From NCBI RefSeq assembly GCF_932526225.1, contig NC_064045.1, positions 10,322,022-10,382,021 on the forward strand: a DNA stretch of 60,000 nt, given 5' to 3'. Origin of the DNA: Nematostella vectensis. Lineage: Eukaryota > Cnidaria > Anthozoa > Actiniaria > Edwardsiidae. Shown here in pieces: positions 22,601-33,200 of this stretch (position 1 is its first letter; every line of letters starts with the position of its first letter). Under the pieces are notes generated by a model. That model had not been told where the DNA came from and made no database searches. It worked only from the letters and a program-made list of their open reading frames with translations. Both the position numbers and the translations under genes were made by a program.

Positions 22601-24023
22601 CAAAGATGCACCTCATTTATTTATTCAAAATGCTAAAGTCAATGACTTCAACTATAAAGCTCATAATGCTCTTCAGGGTCCAAAATACTCTATTAAAGCA
22701 CATGACACTGTCATTGGAACAGATTCGGAAGAACTTAGAGACAAAATATTAAAGCAAATACCTAAAGATCCTAGAAAAACAAAACAACTGCATTCTGTTT
22801 TGCATTTGGCAATTGGTGAAAGAACAGAGATATCACTAAACACTAGAAATGATGATGGTATGACCAATGGTGCTGGTAGTGTCATAAAATTTATGCAAAT
22901 ACATAAAACAGACAAACCATCAGGTATTATATGGGTACAGTTTGATCATGCTGATGTTGGTCAAAAAACCAGGCATGATAATAGACAGCTATATGTCAAT
23001 GATATTGAACCAACATGGACACCAATCAAACCTATTAGCACTCAATTTGCTGTAGGTAGAACAAGATCTGTACACGTGATGAGAAAACAATTTCCACTTA
23101 GACCTGCTGCTGCTAAAACAATACATAGATCACAGGGTGATACTGAAAGTAGAATTGTAGTAAATTTTGAAACCAAAAGAGCCATTCCTCATATACATTA
23201 TGTAGGATTAAGTAGAGTAACAACTATAGATGGTCTATATATAACTGACTTATGTGAAAGCAAAATAGCTGTTAATACTGACGTCCAAACTGAAATGCAT
23301 CGATTGAGAACTGAAGGAAAACTGTCACTTTCTGTTAGTCCCATATATGAAGCACCTCAAGCTAGTATTAAAATCTGTTTTCTCAATGCAAGATCATTGC
23401 ACAAGCATATAGATGACATACGTCATGACTTAAATTACTCAAGCACTGATGTAAATATTTTTTCAGAAACAAGATTTTTTCAGCATGAAAATGATGATTC
23501 ATATCTATTAGATGATAAAAACTATACATTGTTCAGAAATGATGGTACACCAAGACAAAATGTAAGGCCATATGGAGGTACAGCAGTGTATAGCCGTCTT
23601 GACTATTACCCAGGATATCCATTTTGTAGTAATACACATGGTGTAGAAATAACTATTTTGAGGTTTATGATCATACCTCATATTACAATAGTGGGAGTAT
23701 ACAGCTCACCAACAGTATCAATAACAGAATTATGTAATGCTATGAAAGAGACACTAGACTCTCTACCAACACAAATTAACATTTTTATTGGTGATTTCAA
23801 TGTGAACTGGCTCAGTGAATCACGCCGTGCATCACTTTATAACTTTTTTATAACACAAAATTGTTATAGACAGCTAGTTTCATGTAGTACAACAAACAGT
23901 AAAACCTGTATTGACCACATCTACACTAATTTACCTGAAGTGCAAACAAGCTTTCAGATTTTGGAGACATATTTTTCTGATCATAAAGCCATTTGTGTAT
24001 TGATAAACAGCTTCATTAACTAA
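19614..24023 (+). CDS. Helentron Rep/helicase with C-terminal endonuclease
   Basis: The frame is open from 19614, without an early ATG, through LNIAPGEGNRPLSVF and YSDICKSELRRSDRRA, so it continues ORF1 after a +1 shift. Rep domain: HUH motif HIHMLMW (His codons at 20367 and 20373) and a tyrosine motif VYIVNYISK (Tyr codons 20913, 20925). SF1/Pif1-like helicase: Walker A GGAGVGKS at 21963-21986, Walker B VDEIS at about 22233, GDLFQL, and TIHRSQGDTE near 23120. Exonuclease-endonuclease-phosphatase domain from about 23350: NARSLHKHI, SETRFF, GDFN (23790-23801), IDHIY and SDH (23976-23984). All catalytic motifs appear present. The protein nicks and unwinds the element during rolling-circle transposition; the endonuclease role is unproven. 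Confidence 0.92.
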   Translation, partial: KIIERQNILNIAPGEGNRPLSVFRDKYCEELAYPGIFLGQPRIDNKQRLVDINYSDICKSELRRSDRRAAVCIENIFYKTKKLQMKILLGKSHIALRKCKGNNKNITAGQLKQQGSIDRLIRHDDGYKFLNALRGSPPYFEKAKKDLFAMIRQLGPATLFCSFSSAETQWMHLLRILGQLVDNKEYTDEQIDNFNWDDRCRLIQSDPVTCARHFDYQVNQFLTNFLFSSTQPLGKISDWFYRVEYQQRGSPHIHMLMWLEDAPQFQIDSDEDVTSFIDKIITCQKPVDNADLLVLVNRQVHRHSHTCRKNTSSKCRFNYPQPPMKQTMIIYPLDEDTPEKEIKIYRDNWKAIQVYLDESKEGEDITFDQLLVNLNITKQNYLLAVSSSINTPTVFLKRNPNELRINNYNPDCLSAWRANMDIQFVLDVYACAVYIVNYISKGQKGMSELLREACTEARQGNKTIKQQVRDIGSKFLNNVEISAQEAVYIVLQLPMRKSSRQIIFINTSPPNERVDLLKPMDNINEMDDDSEEIYTSGLLKRYSKRPLKLENITLADWAAWYDCAGKPYVKQTNQVDVDGLPLENFVDDNLNDDDDTEAQKTPRSKTKKRAKARIIRSVWFNKEAEPEKHYRELLMLFTPWRNEETDILGTFSSYEERYMLLANVINEQMKQYAVCNEDFEIQQDMNRLEDRFDEIAPCTQNLEQQDRAEGDQDLHPDFTGNYNLSDDLGIPSVDNTETLIMNELPDDEYRCMVQTLNKEQKEFFYHVLHLIKTSGEAFYCFLSGGAGVGKSHVTKALYQAALKYYNTRPGVNFAETKILMLAPTGKAAYNIKGNTIHIALAVPACQSLKNYKKLDSSRLNTLRCQIGGLKLIFVDEISMVGNTMFNVQFNNRLKDIKGSSLPFGGVSIVAIGDLFQLQPVMDGYIFKDMDNDEYGVLAPNVWQELFKMFELKEIMRQRESKDFAELLNRLREGNHTKEDIIKLKERILNHTSAQYPKDAPHLFIQNAKVNDFNYKAHNALQGPKYSIKAHDTVIGTDSEELRDKILKQIPKDPRKTKQLHSVLHLAIGERTEISLNTRNDDGMTNGAGSVIKFMQIHKTDKPSGIIWVQFDHADVGQKTRHDNRQLYVNDIEPTWTPIKPISTQFAVGRTRSVHVMRKQFPLRPAAAKTIHRSQGDTESRIVVNFETKRAIPHIHYVGLSRVTTIDGLYITDLCESKIAVNTDVQTEMHRLRTEGKLSLSVSPIYEAPQASIKICFLNARSLHKHIDDIRHDLNYSSTDVNIFSETRFFQHENDDSYLLDDKNYTLFRNDGTPRQNVRPYGGTAVYSRLDYYPGYPFCSNTHGVEITILRFMIIPHITIVGVYSSPTVSITELCNAMKETLDSLPTQINIFIGDFNVNWLSESRRASLYNFFITQNCYRQLVSCSTTNSKTCIDHIYTNLPEVQTSFQILETYFSDHKAICVLINSFIN

Positions 24024-24242
24024 AGGCAAAAATTGATAATGGAGTCTATAAATACAGTGCAAACAATTTACATTACACACTAGTTTATTTAACAGTAGCA
24101 CATACTGATTATGTTCTTATAAGACTACCGGTATTCTGAATAATTAGGTACTTATTATAAATATTATGTATTAGAAACACAGTTAAATACACTCAATAGT
24201 GCAATTGTTTAGATACACTTTATTTCATTACAGAATACCAAC

Positions 24243-25515
24243 ATGAGCACTCCTACAACAAACCCGTAAGTACTTGTATCTTAATTTCATTTCTATTTTT
24301 CGTTTCCATCTTATCTTAGGTAATATCTTTGTACTCTTTGCTAATATTATTACATAACATCTCCTTTTATTGCAGACAACAACAACTCAACAAAGCTGAC
24401 GACTCACCAGGTAAGATATATATTTCTTTGTTGTGTAAAGCATAATAAACAATGTGTTTGCAATGACTAAAATAAGTTCTATTCTTTCAGATGTTCAACT
24501 AGAGGGTTTTGTTCATAGCCTAAGTCCTGTTAAGCATGCGAAAAAAAACAGAAAACCATACTTTGACTGTCTTGTCCAAACTGGAGAAGCTGAAAAGGTC
24601 CGTGCCGTGTGCTATGACCCACAGCTAAGAAAAAATCTCCTTGAACCATACCAAAATAAATCACCAATAAAAATCACAGCCACCAAAAGAATGGCTAGCA
24701 CCAGTACCTCTGAAGAGTTCAGAATGACGAAAAAATCAAAGATAACATCAGCAGCGCCAGAATTCTCATATAACTCCCAAGTTGTCTCATCTATTGTGAC
24801 GGTGCAAGAAGCGTTATCAGCGCCAGAATACAAGGCAGTTGACATTGTTGCTAAGGTGGTAACAAAGAATCACGAAAATCAATTGATCATTAAACAAGGT
24901 CAACAGCTAAAGAAATCAGACTGTATCATTGGTGATGAGCATAGCACAATAAAACTCACTCTCTGGGAAGACCTCATTGACAGAGTAGAATGTGGAAAAA
25001 CGTACACATTTAAGAATGTTAGAATCAGAGTATTTGATGACGTTAAATATCTATCTACAAATACTTCAACATCAATTGAACCAGCTGATCGACAAATCCA
25101 TGACATAAACTTAACATCTGAGCAATTTGCTGAAAATATTATCGAGGGACGGTTTATCGGTGCCAATGTGAAAGCAGCAAACTCTTGTGTTGTATGCAAC
25201 ACCACGCTAAATCAAGATGATAGTGAAGATGACATGATAACATGTCCCCTGCCAACTTGCCAAACAACTATGCTCTTTTCAGAATGCCAAACAAAACTGG
25301 TTTGCAACTTAACTGTCAAGAAAACTGATGGCAAAATGCAGATGTACACATGCTTTAATGATGGCCTGCAAAGTTTTCTCATCTCCATCAACAAAGGCGA
25401 CACTAGAATAGATGACTTATCACCTAAAGAACTGAACAAGCTTTTCTTAACTGCTGGAACTAAGCAACTTATTGTGAATAATTCAACCTCTGTCATTCAT
25501 CAGGTTCTCTTTTAG
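24243..25515 (+). CDS. Helentron RPA-like single-strand DNA-binding protein (3 exons)
   Basis: Exons 24243-24265, 24376-24410 and 24491-25515 join in phase with GT/AG introns, starting MSTPTTNP and giving about 360 residues. OB-fold-like segments include VQLEGFVHSLSPVK with YFDCLVQTG near the start and ALSAPEYKAVDIVAKVV with IKLTLWED centrally. A Cys-X2-Cys (CVVC) and Cys-X4-Cys (CPLPTC) zinc ribbon follows near 25184-25262, matching RPA70 C-terminal architecture. RPA-like genes are regular Helentron cargo and presumably coat the displaced strand. The final codons (QVLF and stop) lie in the duplicated segment that starts near 25497, so the natural C-terminus may have been replaced. Confidence 0.85.
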
Positions 25516-26223
25516 ACCTCAAAACACGTCGAAGGTATAAAGACTACAGAAAAACATTTATTTGCATATTTTGAGTTTTTGTTGAACTACAGGCATAATG
25601 TCTGATATTCTCTGCTTTTCTTGTATAATACAGAGAAATCCATTCAAAAAAGTTAAATTTAGAGTTCGTTTAGTTGTAAAACTGGAACCAGCATTATTGT
25701 TCTTGTTCATATTGTATCTAGATGACTGTGTACAATGGTCTTGCTGATATTCAACTCATATTGATCATATTGTAAAAGCCAAAATCTAGTTATTGGTCAA
25801 CCAAGACCATCCATGATATATTGTTTCTAATCAACAAACATTTCACAATTATATTACAAAATAGAGTGAAAGTACAGACAAATATTATTTTAAAGGGATT
25901 TTATTGAATATATTTTTATATAAGATGTTACTGTTCATATTATAACTTATCAATATTTTTGAAAAGCCACAAAAATTGTATTCACGTTATATATTTATAT
26001 TGAAGTGGAAATAAAATGTTTATATTTTGCAAAATTGAACATTTTTATGGTGTTTAGCCACACAACCTAATTTTTCACATCTTTCTGTTTCTTATGCTTA
26101 CACTGTAAATTCTAACTTCTTCAAAAACAATTCACTATGCTAAGACCTACACTAAAGTCTCTACTCTTTACGTTTCTTATGCATTATACCTTGAGTCACA
26201 TGCAGTCTTTGACTGCCTATTTT

Positions 26224-26470
26224 TTATAGTTGATTTCCAGTATTGTGATTGGTTTTACTATTACAACACTGAGCCATCATACATATGGAAGACGCACAGG
26301 GAGATGCGTGCGCACCCCCTGTGTATGCTTTACCGCCACTGAATAATGTGTGCACAGCGTGCTTGAACATAAAGCCTTTCTTATGAAACAAAATTGAGTT
26401 TTAAAACTGGCATTGTGACGCTGTCTTCTGTCGGAAAGTTTAACAAAACCTGCAAACCGCACTAAGATGT
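26224..26470 (-). repeat. 250-bp inverted repeat, right copy
   Basis: Reverse-complement partner of 12625-12876. It contains CATATGGAAGACGCACAGGG and TGACGCTGTCTTCTGTCGG. The same sequence recurs at about 35284-35530 in the second segment copy. The frame on its minus strand (to 26618) is not convincing protein. Confidence 0.8.
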
Positions 26471-27245
26471 CTACGGTCAGGGGATTACTGGATATTTGGC
26501 AGAATCGATTTCCAGTTTTTGGTGTATAGCGCACCACTTCTGCGCACAGTGGCGCGCGCTGTTTGTTCGAATTTTCCGGTATTAAGTGCGTGCGCGCCAC
26601 AGTTGTACAAGAAAACAAAGCAAAAGGCTACTTTGATGTCCTGTACAATTAAGCGAGACGATGCGCCCATGCTTTACGATGCCACGGCGACATAACGACC
26701 CCCCAAAAGACCCAAGGCGTAATCGACTATGACAACCCTGGGATCCTGGTTATTGCCTCCCATCAAGGCGCTTGTTGAAATACTTTGCAATTGTACAGCA
26801 ATCCCAGGAAATATCGGTGCTTTTGGGGCCTTTCGGTTCTTTACAGCCTTCCGTAAAGCAATTAGCTGCCATACCAAGTGTGTAATCCGAATGCATGGTT
26901 TCTGTTTTTTCTTCAGACCAGATTCGATCCCAATGACCTATTTTTTAATTTGTTATTCTTATTGTTTAACCCATTCATTCCTGAATACTTTTTCGCAATA
27001 TTGTGTAAAAACAAAACAAAAAACTAAACAGACTAGCAGGATTCCGATGCGCTATGACGTGAACTTCCTAAGCATTTCCTTGCATCGCTGTTGTTATCCT
27101 TATTATTGGCTTTACTTCACAAAGCTATCAAGATGACCACGCTAGCTTGCGTCGCAACGTAAGTTACATATTTTCTCAAGCGCACACCAAGGGTCTCCAC
27201 TTATGAGAGAATTGACTGGAAATTGTTTTTCGTGTGAAATTTACA

Positions 27246-29731
27246 CTATTCGACATCGTCATCATCGGAGCCAGTTTCATTGAAGAGAAGTGCAAATTTA
27301 TTACCAGCCAGGCACGTTGGAGGTCCCTCCCTTACCGCGTCCATTAGCCTCTTGTATCCTGGTGGATGAACTATTGACGATGCCTCTTGAACTGATTGGG
27401 AAACATAATAGGAATAATCAGAGAAACAAATGCACATTCTGAAGCATGTTAACACCAACCCCCTTCCCTGCTGCTTTCTTAGCAAACTAAAAATGTTTCC
27501 TGTAAAAATTGTACTTATTAAGCCGGAGATTTAACATTTAAGCCGGAGATTTAAGATTCAAAACCATTTGCCCACAAAAATATCTGCACCTGAAGAACCC
27601 TCCTGTGTCATCGCTTACCTTTTTGGAGCTGTTCAGCGATTCCCAGTGCAGCAACACCACTTCCATAAAGGCCGCTCACAGCAGGTTCAGCCAGTGGGAA
27701 ATTGAGCACTTGATTTGTGTAAATGGTCTCCAACATTACGTTTTGCCACTGTGCAAAGCTATGCAATGAATCAACACATGAGATCTTTTTCTCTCTGGAT
27801 TCGGGGGGCACCAGATGATTTAGAATAACTGCTTCAATGTGTGAGTCTTGTGGATTTGCATGCTTAATCCAGTAGCGTGTTGCAGCTACAAACAGCCATT
27901 CATCTTTATCTAATAGCTTTATTGTGCTTGTGTTGGATTCCAGTAGCAAAAAGAAAAGCATTTCTCTCTCTTCTAGAGGTAGTTCCTTAATTTGGATCAA
28001 AGTTGGTAGTTTGCCATAACCTTCTAAGACATACTTTGGATCTCTAAAGTAATTGGTCAGTCTTTTTTTTTTTCTGTCCCATTCCTTAATCCTTGTTACT
28101 TTGTCATGTTTCTCTTCATTGGGTTTGCCAGGCTGTGTCATGGCATACAGGGCTCTTCTCAAATCGAGAGTGCAAGAGCATGAAGAGCTTTTAGCCAAGT
28201 TTTCAACCTGACAAGCTAAAAAACGCATTCCAGATATTGCAGCAGAGATGTAATCACTAGGATAGGCACATTTCCTGAAACCATTTACAACCCATGAAGG
28301 AAATTCTGTCCCCCCTATTTCACTCCATCCATCATTAGCACCACCATCACTAATAAAAAAATTAGAGGCTTTAGACTTTCCCACAGAAGTGTAGCTATTG
28401 AGTGAAGTATGTAATGCATCCCTAAGATGATTTTGACACTCTTGATTTTTTATACATTTTAGGACAGAGTCAACTCCTTTTTCAATGCTCTCTAAACCCC
28501 TAAGAAAATCAGCAACATTTCTAAATCGAGATCCTCCTCCTTTATGATTTCTTGGGATGGCAGTGTAAAATGGCTCAACTGCACTTGAACTGACAAAGTC
28601 ATTTTCAAGCACAGATGCAAAGAGAGGCATAAGATCAGGTCTAAGTTGTAAATAATCTGCCATTTTTTGCCTGCTGTAGAGCTTGGTAGATAGAGGAAAA
28701 GAACGCCAGTGGAGGGAAGTCAAACGAATAAAACCCCCAGGGAGATCAAAGATAAAAAAGTCACTGTCATCACTGAGCACTGGACATTGGAACTTCTTGG
28801 CGAGGGAAGCGATTTCTTCGTCTGCCTCACTGCAAAAAAACAACAACAAAAAAAACAAGTTTTGCAGTTTTATTCTTTGTGCTATTGGCATTTTTTTTTT
28901 GGGGGGGGGACTCTAAATAAAAATATACAGGGGTGATCATCCTACCTTTTAGGGGGTGTTCAAAGATTCTTCTGATTTTGTTATCCCTAATTTTGCTATC
29001 CCTTAGGTGTTCTCATGACAACAGGACTAGAAGACAGCACTTTTTAAAATAGTCAGAAAAGAGATGTGCTTGATGGCTGTGGCTCTTAAGACAACAGCAA
29101 TAAATTCTGGAATACTTTGACACTAATACTGTTAAGTTTAAAAATTTACTGCAATCACACCCAATCATCTAATGTACTATCTCTTAGGGGTAGGGATTTC
29201 TGTTTGCCGACAGTCACCCCCGTCTGTTTTTATGGGAGTCTCCCCCCTCCTTCCGGGAAAACCAGCCCAACCTGATGTCAGATTTGATACAACTCTTTAA
29301 TGTCTGTGTATATGCTAGGTCTTTTATACGTACCAATCAATACGAACAAACTTAACCCCAATGTCTCGCATTGCCTGACTAAGAACGAGGGCGGACATCT
29401 TTGGCCTGACACGGCCATCTGGTTTCCCTGCGTTATCAATCGAGTCCTGCATTCGGCTTTCTATCGTGTCCACCTTTCTACCAGAGGGATCGATGGCCCC
29501 ATCCAACACAACATAAGCTTCGACATTGTTCGAAGACAACGCTTGAAAGAAACTCGTAACAACTTGCGCAAATTCATAATATTCGCCACCGTTACGAAAA
29601 TCCAATCCGGAATTGTAGTACAAATTAAACACGAGGCAGCTTCCATCGATGACAACTTTGGTGTCTTTCAGCTCGATCTTTTCCCAAACATCTAAAGTTT
29701 CGATGTAGCTACTCAGACCACGAATACCCAT
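27246..29731 (-). CDS. ASTE1: Asteroid homologue, XPG/FEN-family nuclease, copy 1
   Basis: Exons 29334-29731, 27619-28829 and 27246-27391 join in phase (GT/AG) to about 584 residues from ATG 29729-29731; human ASTE1 is about 679. The start MGIRGLSSYIE, the metal-ligand segment TKVVIDGS (Asp29), YVVLDGAIDPSGRK, CPVLSDDSDFFIFDL and the C-terminal FAQWQNVMLETIYTNQ and GNKFALLF all match ASTE1 in order. ASTE1 is an XPG-like structure-specific nuclease reported to act with shieldin/CST at DNA breaks. Compared with copy 2, its last exon lacks 81 bases in frame, removing a Lys-rich stretch. The frame is intact. Its upstream region from 29807 differs from copy 2 and is a reversed MLST8-leader-like fragment. 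Confidence 0.93.
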
Positions 29732-29806
29732 CCTAAGAAAGCAACAAAGGCAATAAAATCTATAGATCTGTACGCTTTTCCAAACGTAGAAAACACTTCG
29801 GCATCG

Positions 29807-29991
29807 TATGCGTTCACAACGTGCAAAAATTGCCCAGGTATAGCCGAGATCTGCCACATAGGTATCCCAATCATAAGGGAAAGGCAATTTTACCGAGGTA
29901 GAGTAGCGAAAAGCTGTTACATTGTCAAAATAATGCGTTTAAAAACCTCTTTTCATTTCTTATAAATCTCTTGAGAGAAAGGAAGAAGGAG
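29807..29991. repeat. 185-bp fragment shared with the MLST8 5' leader
   Basis: Begins TGCGTTCACAACGTGCAAAA and runs to GAAGGAGGCGTGTAATT. It is nearly identical to about 51308-51496, just upstream of MLST8, in the same chromosomal orientation. It abuts the 5' side of ASTE1 copy 1, which is transcribed the other way. The junction shares TGCGT with copy 2's native sequence. Confidence 0.9.
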
Positions 29992-30276
29992 GCGTGTAAT
30001 TGACACCGCTGCAGAACGTAGTGCGCACGCGCAGCCTCTTATTTCCGGCGGCCGGGCGCCCGCCCCTATTAAAATTGTTTAGCAAAACAAAACAAACCAG
30101 TTTCCGGCCGCGAAATTTTATAAAAATAAGAAGTACACAAAAAAAATAGGCCTGAAAAGTTTACATCACCAAGATATTGAAATTTTCTATCTCTGAAATT
30201 TTGCACCACCTACTTTACGGCCTGCACCAAAGGCGAAAATAATGGATAAGCATCGGATGTCGTACCGGCGACCTTC

Positions 30277-33200
30277 GTGGTCGCCATTATAGTTGTTTTG
30301 GTTGTAGCCTCGCTGGGTTTCGTTCATGCAAACGACGATGCACAACACTGTATGATGAGTTGCAAAACTAGAAACGGGAAAGGATGCATTGGTCGACTTT
30401 ACCAGCTTTCCGAGGAGCTTAGTCGTGTCGCTAAGTTGCCGGTAGGTTCGCATGTTTGGGATACGTTACGAAGAAGCAACTTGCGCTGCTCATGTCCCAT
30501 GCACGATAAACAACAGCCCTCACTCACGTCTGAACAAGCAACCTATTCCAAGTCGTTTTTATCCGGTATTTGACGAAATTGGGCTAACAGTGGCAGAATA
30601 CCAGCCTGGTACTCGGTGGTGTTACCGGTGCAAGTTGCTCGCCTATAAGAAATTTGAAAGCCGTCCTCAAACAAGTAGAAAACTAGTCGAGGTAAGTATA
30701 TATTTTTATTCGGGAAAACAACCACTCCTCTGCAGTGCCTCTTCGCTGTAAATTGCTATGTATTTCTTCCTGTATTTTCAATCTGTTTAACAAAATATAA
30801 AAACGAGTACATAGAAAAGGCTTGAACATTCTTTCGTTCTTTTTATTAGGAAAAAGCAAATAGTAGTACATCCGCCATCAGCACAGAACAACAACTACAA
30901 AAGGTTTGTTTATTTGTACATTCTGAAGAAACACACAAATTATCTATAAAATTCAGCCTTTTTTTTTGTTTTTGTGGGAAAAAATACTTTATCAATTATT
31001 GAGAAGTAGTAGTGCAAACAATATTTTTGCATTTGTTGAAAAAGAAATATTTTTTTTTTACAATTTGTAAAAATTCTGACAAATAAGCTTTTTGACAAGT
31101 TGTTTTCCACCAAGCCAATTCATATAAAATTATTAATTTTCTATGAGAGAATGAAAGGAACTCCTTAATTTAGAATAGGTGGAATAGAATAAGACAAGAA
31201 ACATTTTATTATTGAGGAGCTAGGGTGGGCTGGGATATTTAAGGCAATTTTTCAGAAATATCTTTGGACCCTCCCCTAATATCTAATAGAAAACCTTTGA
31301 CTCCCCCTTAACAATAATTTAGAAAACAGGTATGACCCCTCCCCATTTGACCCACCCACAACAGAAAACCTGCACCCCAAAAGATGATACATTTTGCTAA
31401 TTATTGTTATTTATTTTAGATAGTTTGTTTATTCTTATTTTGTTTTCCATTTTGACTGTTTTGTAAATTTCAGATATTTCAGTTTACGGGATCCCCTATT
31501 CTACACCTCCATGAAAGTATGCAAGATATATCTATGTCAGCACCTACCATATCCCAACTGGATCAAACAAAGCAACAATTTGGAAGGCTGTTTTCAAGAC
31601 TTGAAGCTCTAGCAGACATATGTGACATTCATCTCCTGGAAACATGGAAAGAGCTGCAAACTCCCCTAGGTACCATCAAAATTGCCCCAAATGGCAACGT
31701 GTTAATGGATAGTCAAGTATGGGACCAAATAAAGACAACAATCAAAGAATTGGATGAATTGGATGAAGGTACAGCTGTATGATCGAATATATCTGCATGC
31801 TCTAATATTTATAATAGCTTTATCGATCAGCACCGATGTGGCTGATCAGTGTTCAACCCCAGTGATGGATCAAGCCCAACTAAAACTGCAAATAATTTAT
31901 TCAATAATTTATTGTCATTGCTATCAACAGGTAATTCACTGGGCCAACTAGTGCAACAATTTCAGATGGCTCTATACCATCATGCCCTCAGTAGTGAAGC
32001 TCCATTATATGAGCCAGCAGCAATGAAAGCGTTCACACAAAAACACTCTCCAGGTCTGTTTGAAATGCTTTTAAGTTCAATAACAAGGGAGGACTCCAGA
32101 CTCTCAGATGAACATCAAGCTGTACAGGAGCAAAGAACTGTTGTTCTCCTTCACACACTGGCATATTTCAGGTACCCTAAATGCTCCATTAAGACCCACC
32201 TCCCTAACCTCCAATTACTTTCCTTTCTAAAAACCCTCTAGAGGCTAAATTTTGTAATAAGCTCCCCCTTTCTATCTGCTCCAATTTCATAATTGGGCCT
32301 AGGTATGTTCAATATCATGCTTTATACTATAATTCAATGTATACAAGCTGCACCAGAACACTAGTGTTTTGTTCTTTTTTAAATGACAGAAATTTATTTT
32401 ACCAGGTCTCAGAAAACTTCCACCCTACAAAAGGATGAAGGGCTATTCCTACAACATCATGGTGCTTCTAGGACAGCAATCAATTCAGGAAGGATACTTG
32501 GTTTCAGTACAAGTCCTAGAAATATTGATTCTCACAAGAAAGCACTAATAACAAAATATCCAGACATACTGATGAGAAAGGTTATCCTGGCAACAGAGGT
32601 GAGATTAGTGTGGTACAAATTTTTATTTTAGTAAATAGTGAATAAGAGAATAATAAAAACAGTACTTGAGAATAAGCAAGAACCATTTCAATTTAAACAA
32701 GCCAGTGGGATAACTGATGCTTAACTTTCTTTAAAATTTTCAGAAAGGATTCCTAATTGTACAACTGTTGGATGACTTCCATAATATTTTGACTGTTAGA
32801 CTACCAACAAATCTGAAGCTATCATTAGCTACGCACATGGCTAGTGGCCTACTGGACATCCATCCTTCAATTCCTGCTGTTCCTATTCCTACAAGAGATA
32901 CAAGACACAGCCGAGTGATTGTGAAGATAGGGAATGAAAATAAAATTTGCAGAGGAGGAATTGTTCTAGACTACATAAAAGAGTTGTTTCAAAGACCAGT
33001 GTTATCAAAAATGTACTTGGAAACAAATCACCAATGCATTTCACCAAAATACATCCAACAACAACTAAAGGAATTGAGGTATTCTATGGATTTTAATGTA
33101 GTTATCTAAAGGTCAGCAATCCATATAAGAAAAATACTGTTTTCTCTTTTTAAAAAATGTTTTAACATTGACACTTCCTAAATATTTTTCCAGGCACAAT

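Larger units (their letters stand above)
16544..26223 (+). mobile_element. Helentron (Helitron-superfamily rolling-circle transposon)
   Basis: Three plus-strand genes occur in the order expected of Helentrons: OTU/N-terminal protein, Rep-helicase-endonuclease, and RPA-like protein. The endonuclease fused after the helicase separates Helentrons from canonical Helitrons. A likely spliced leader begins near 16580, with donor GAAG|GTGAGT at 16820 and an acceptor near 16932. The left end abuts the fold-back element. The right end is not resolved: sequence after the RPA stop (25515) belongs to the duplicated 4.3 kb segment. At least one frameshift (near 19613) suggests the copy is inactive unless it is programmed. 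Confidence 0.85.
25497..29806. repeat. Segmental duplication, copy A (4.3 kb)
   Basis: From TCATCAGGTTCTCTTTTAGA to the GGCATCGT near 29806 the sequence matches 34554-38962 almost base for base, in the same orientation, offset 9,057 bp at the left end and about 9,156 bp at the right. It contains an AT-rich 0.7 kb stretch, the 250-bp inverted-repeat family, a stretch with no convincing gene, and a whole ASTE1 gene. High identity in introns as well as exons implies a recent duplication. Confidence 0.95.

Noticed and set aside
12625-26470. A single giant TIR transposon carrying Helentron proteins
   Set aside because: Not accepted as a feature: no target duplication at the outer ends, and a third copy of the repeat occurs without a partner. 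Kept only as a hypothesis in the findings.
26277-26618. 113-codon minus-strand frame related to a frame at 12629-12820
   Set aside because: It lies in the 250-bp dispersed inverted repeat. The copies differ by frame-breaking indels, so it is unlikely to be protein.
26729-27136. 135-codon plus-strand frame, also at 35794-36201
   Set aside because: Conserved only because the segment is duplicated. It has Cys/Phe/Tyr-rich simple composition and no recognisable motif or splice structure.
29300-29695. 131-codon plus-strand frame, also at 38456-38851
   Set aside because: Antisense shadow of ASTE1 exon 1.
30277-30573. Secreted protein with a hydrophobic N-terminus
   Set aside because: The frame starts at a GTG codon, not ATG. 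The hydrophobic run is better explained as sequence before the first exon of the broken gene.
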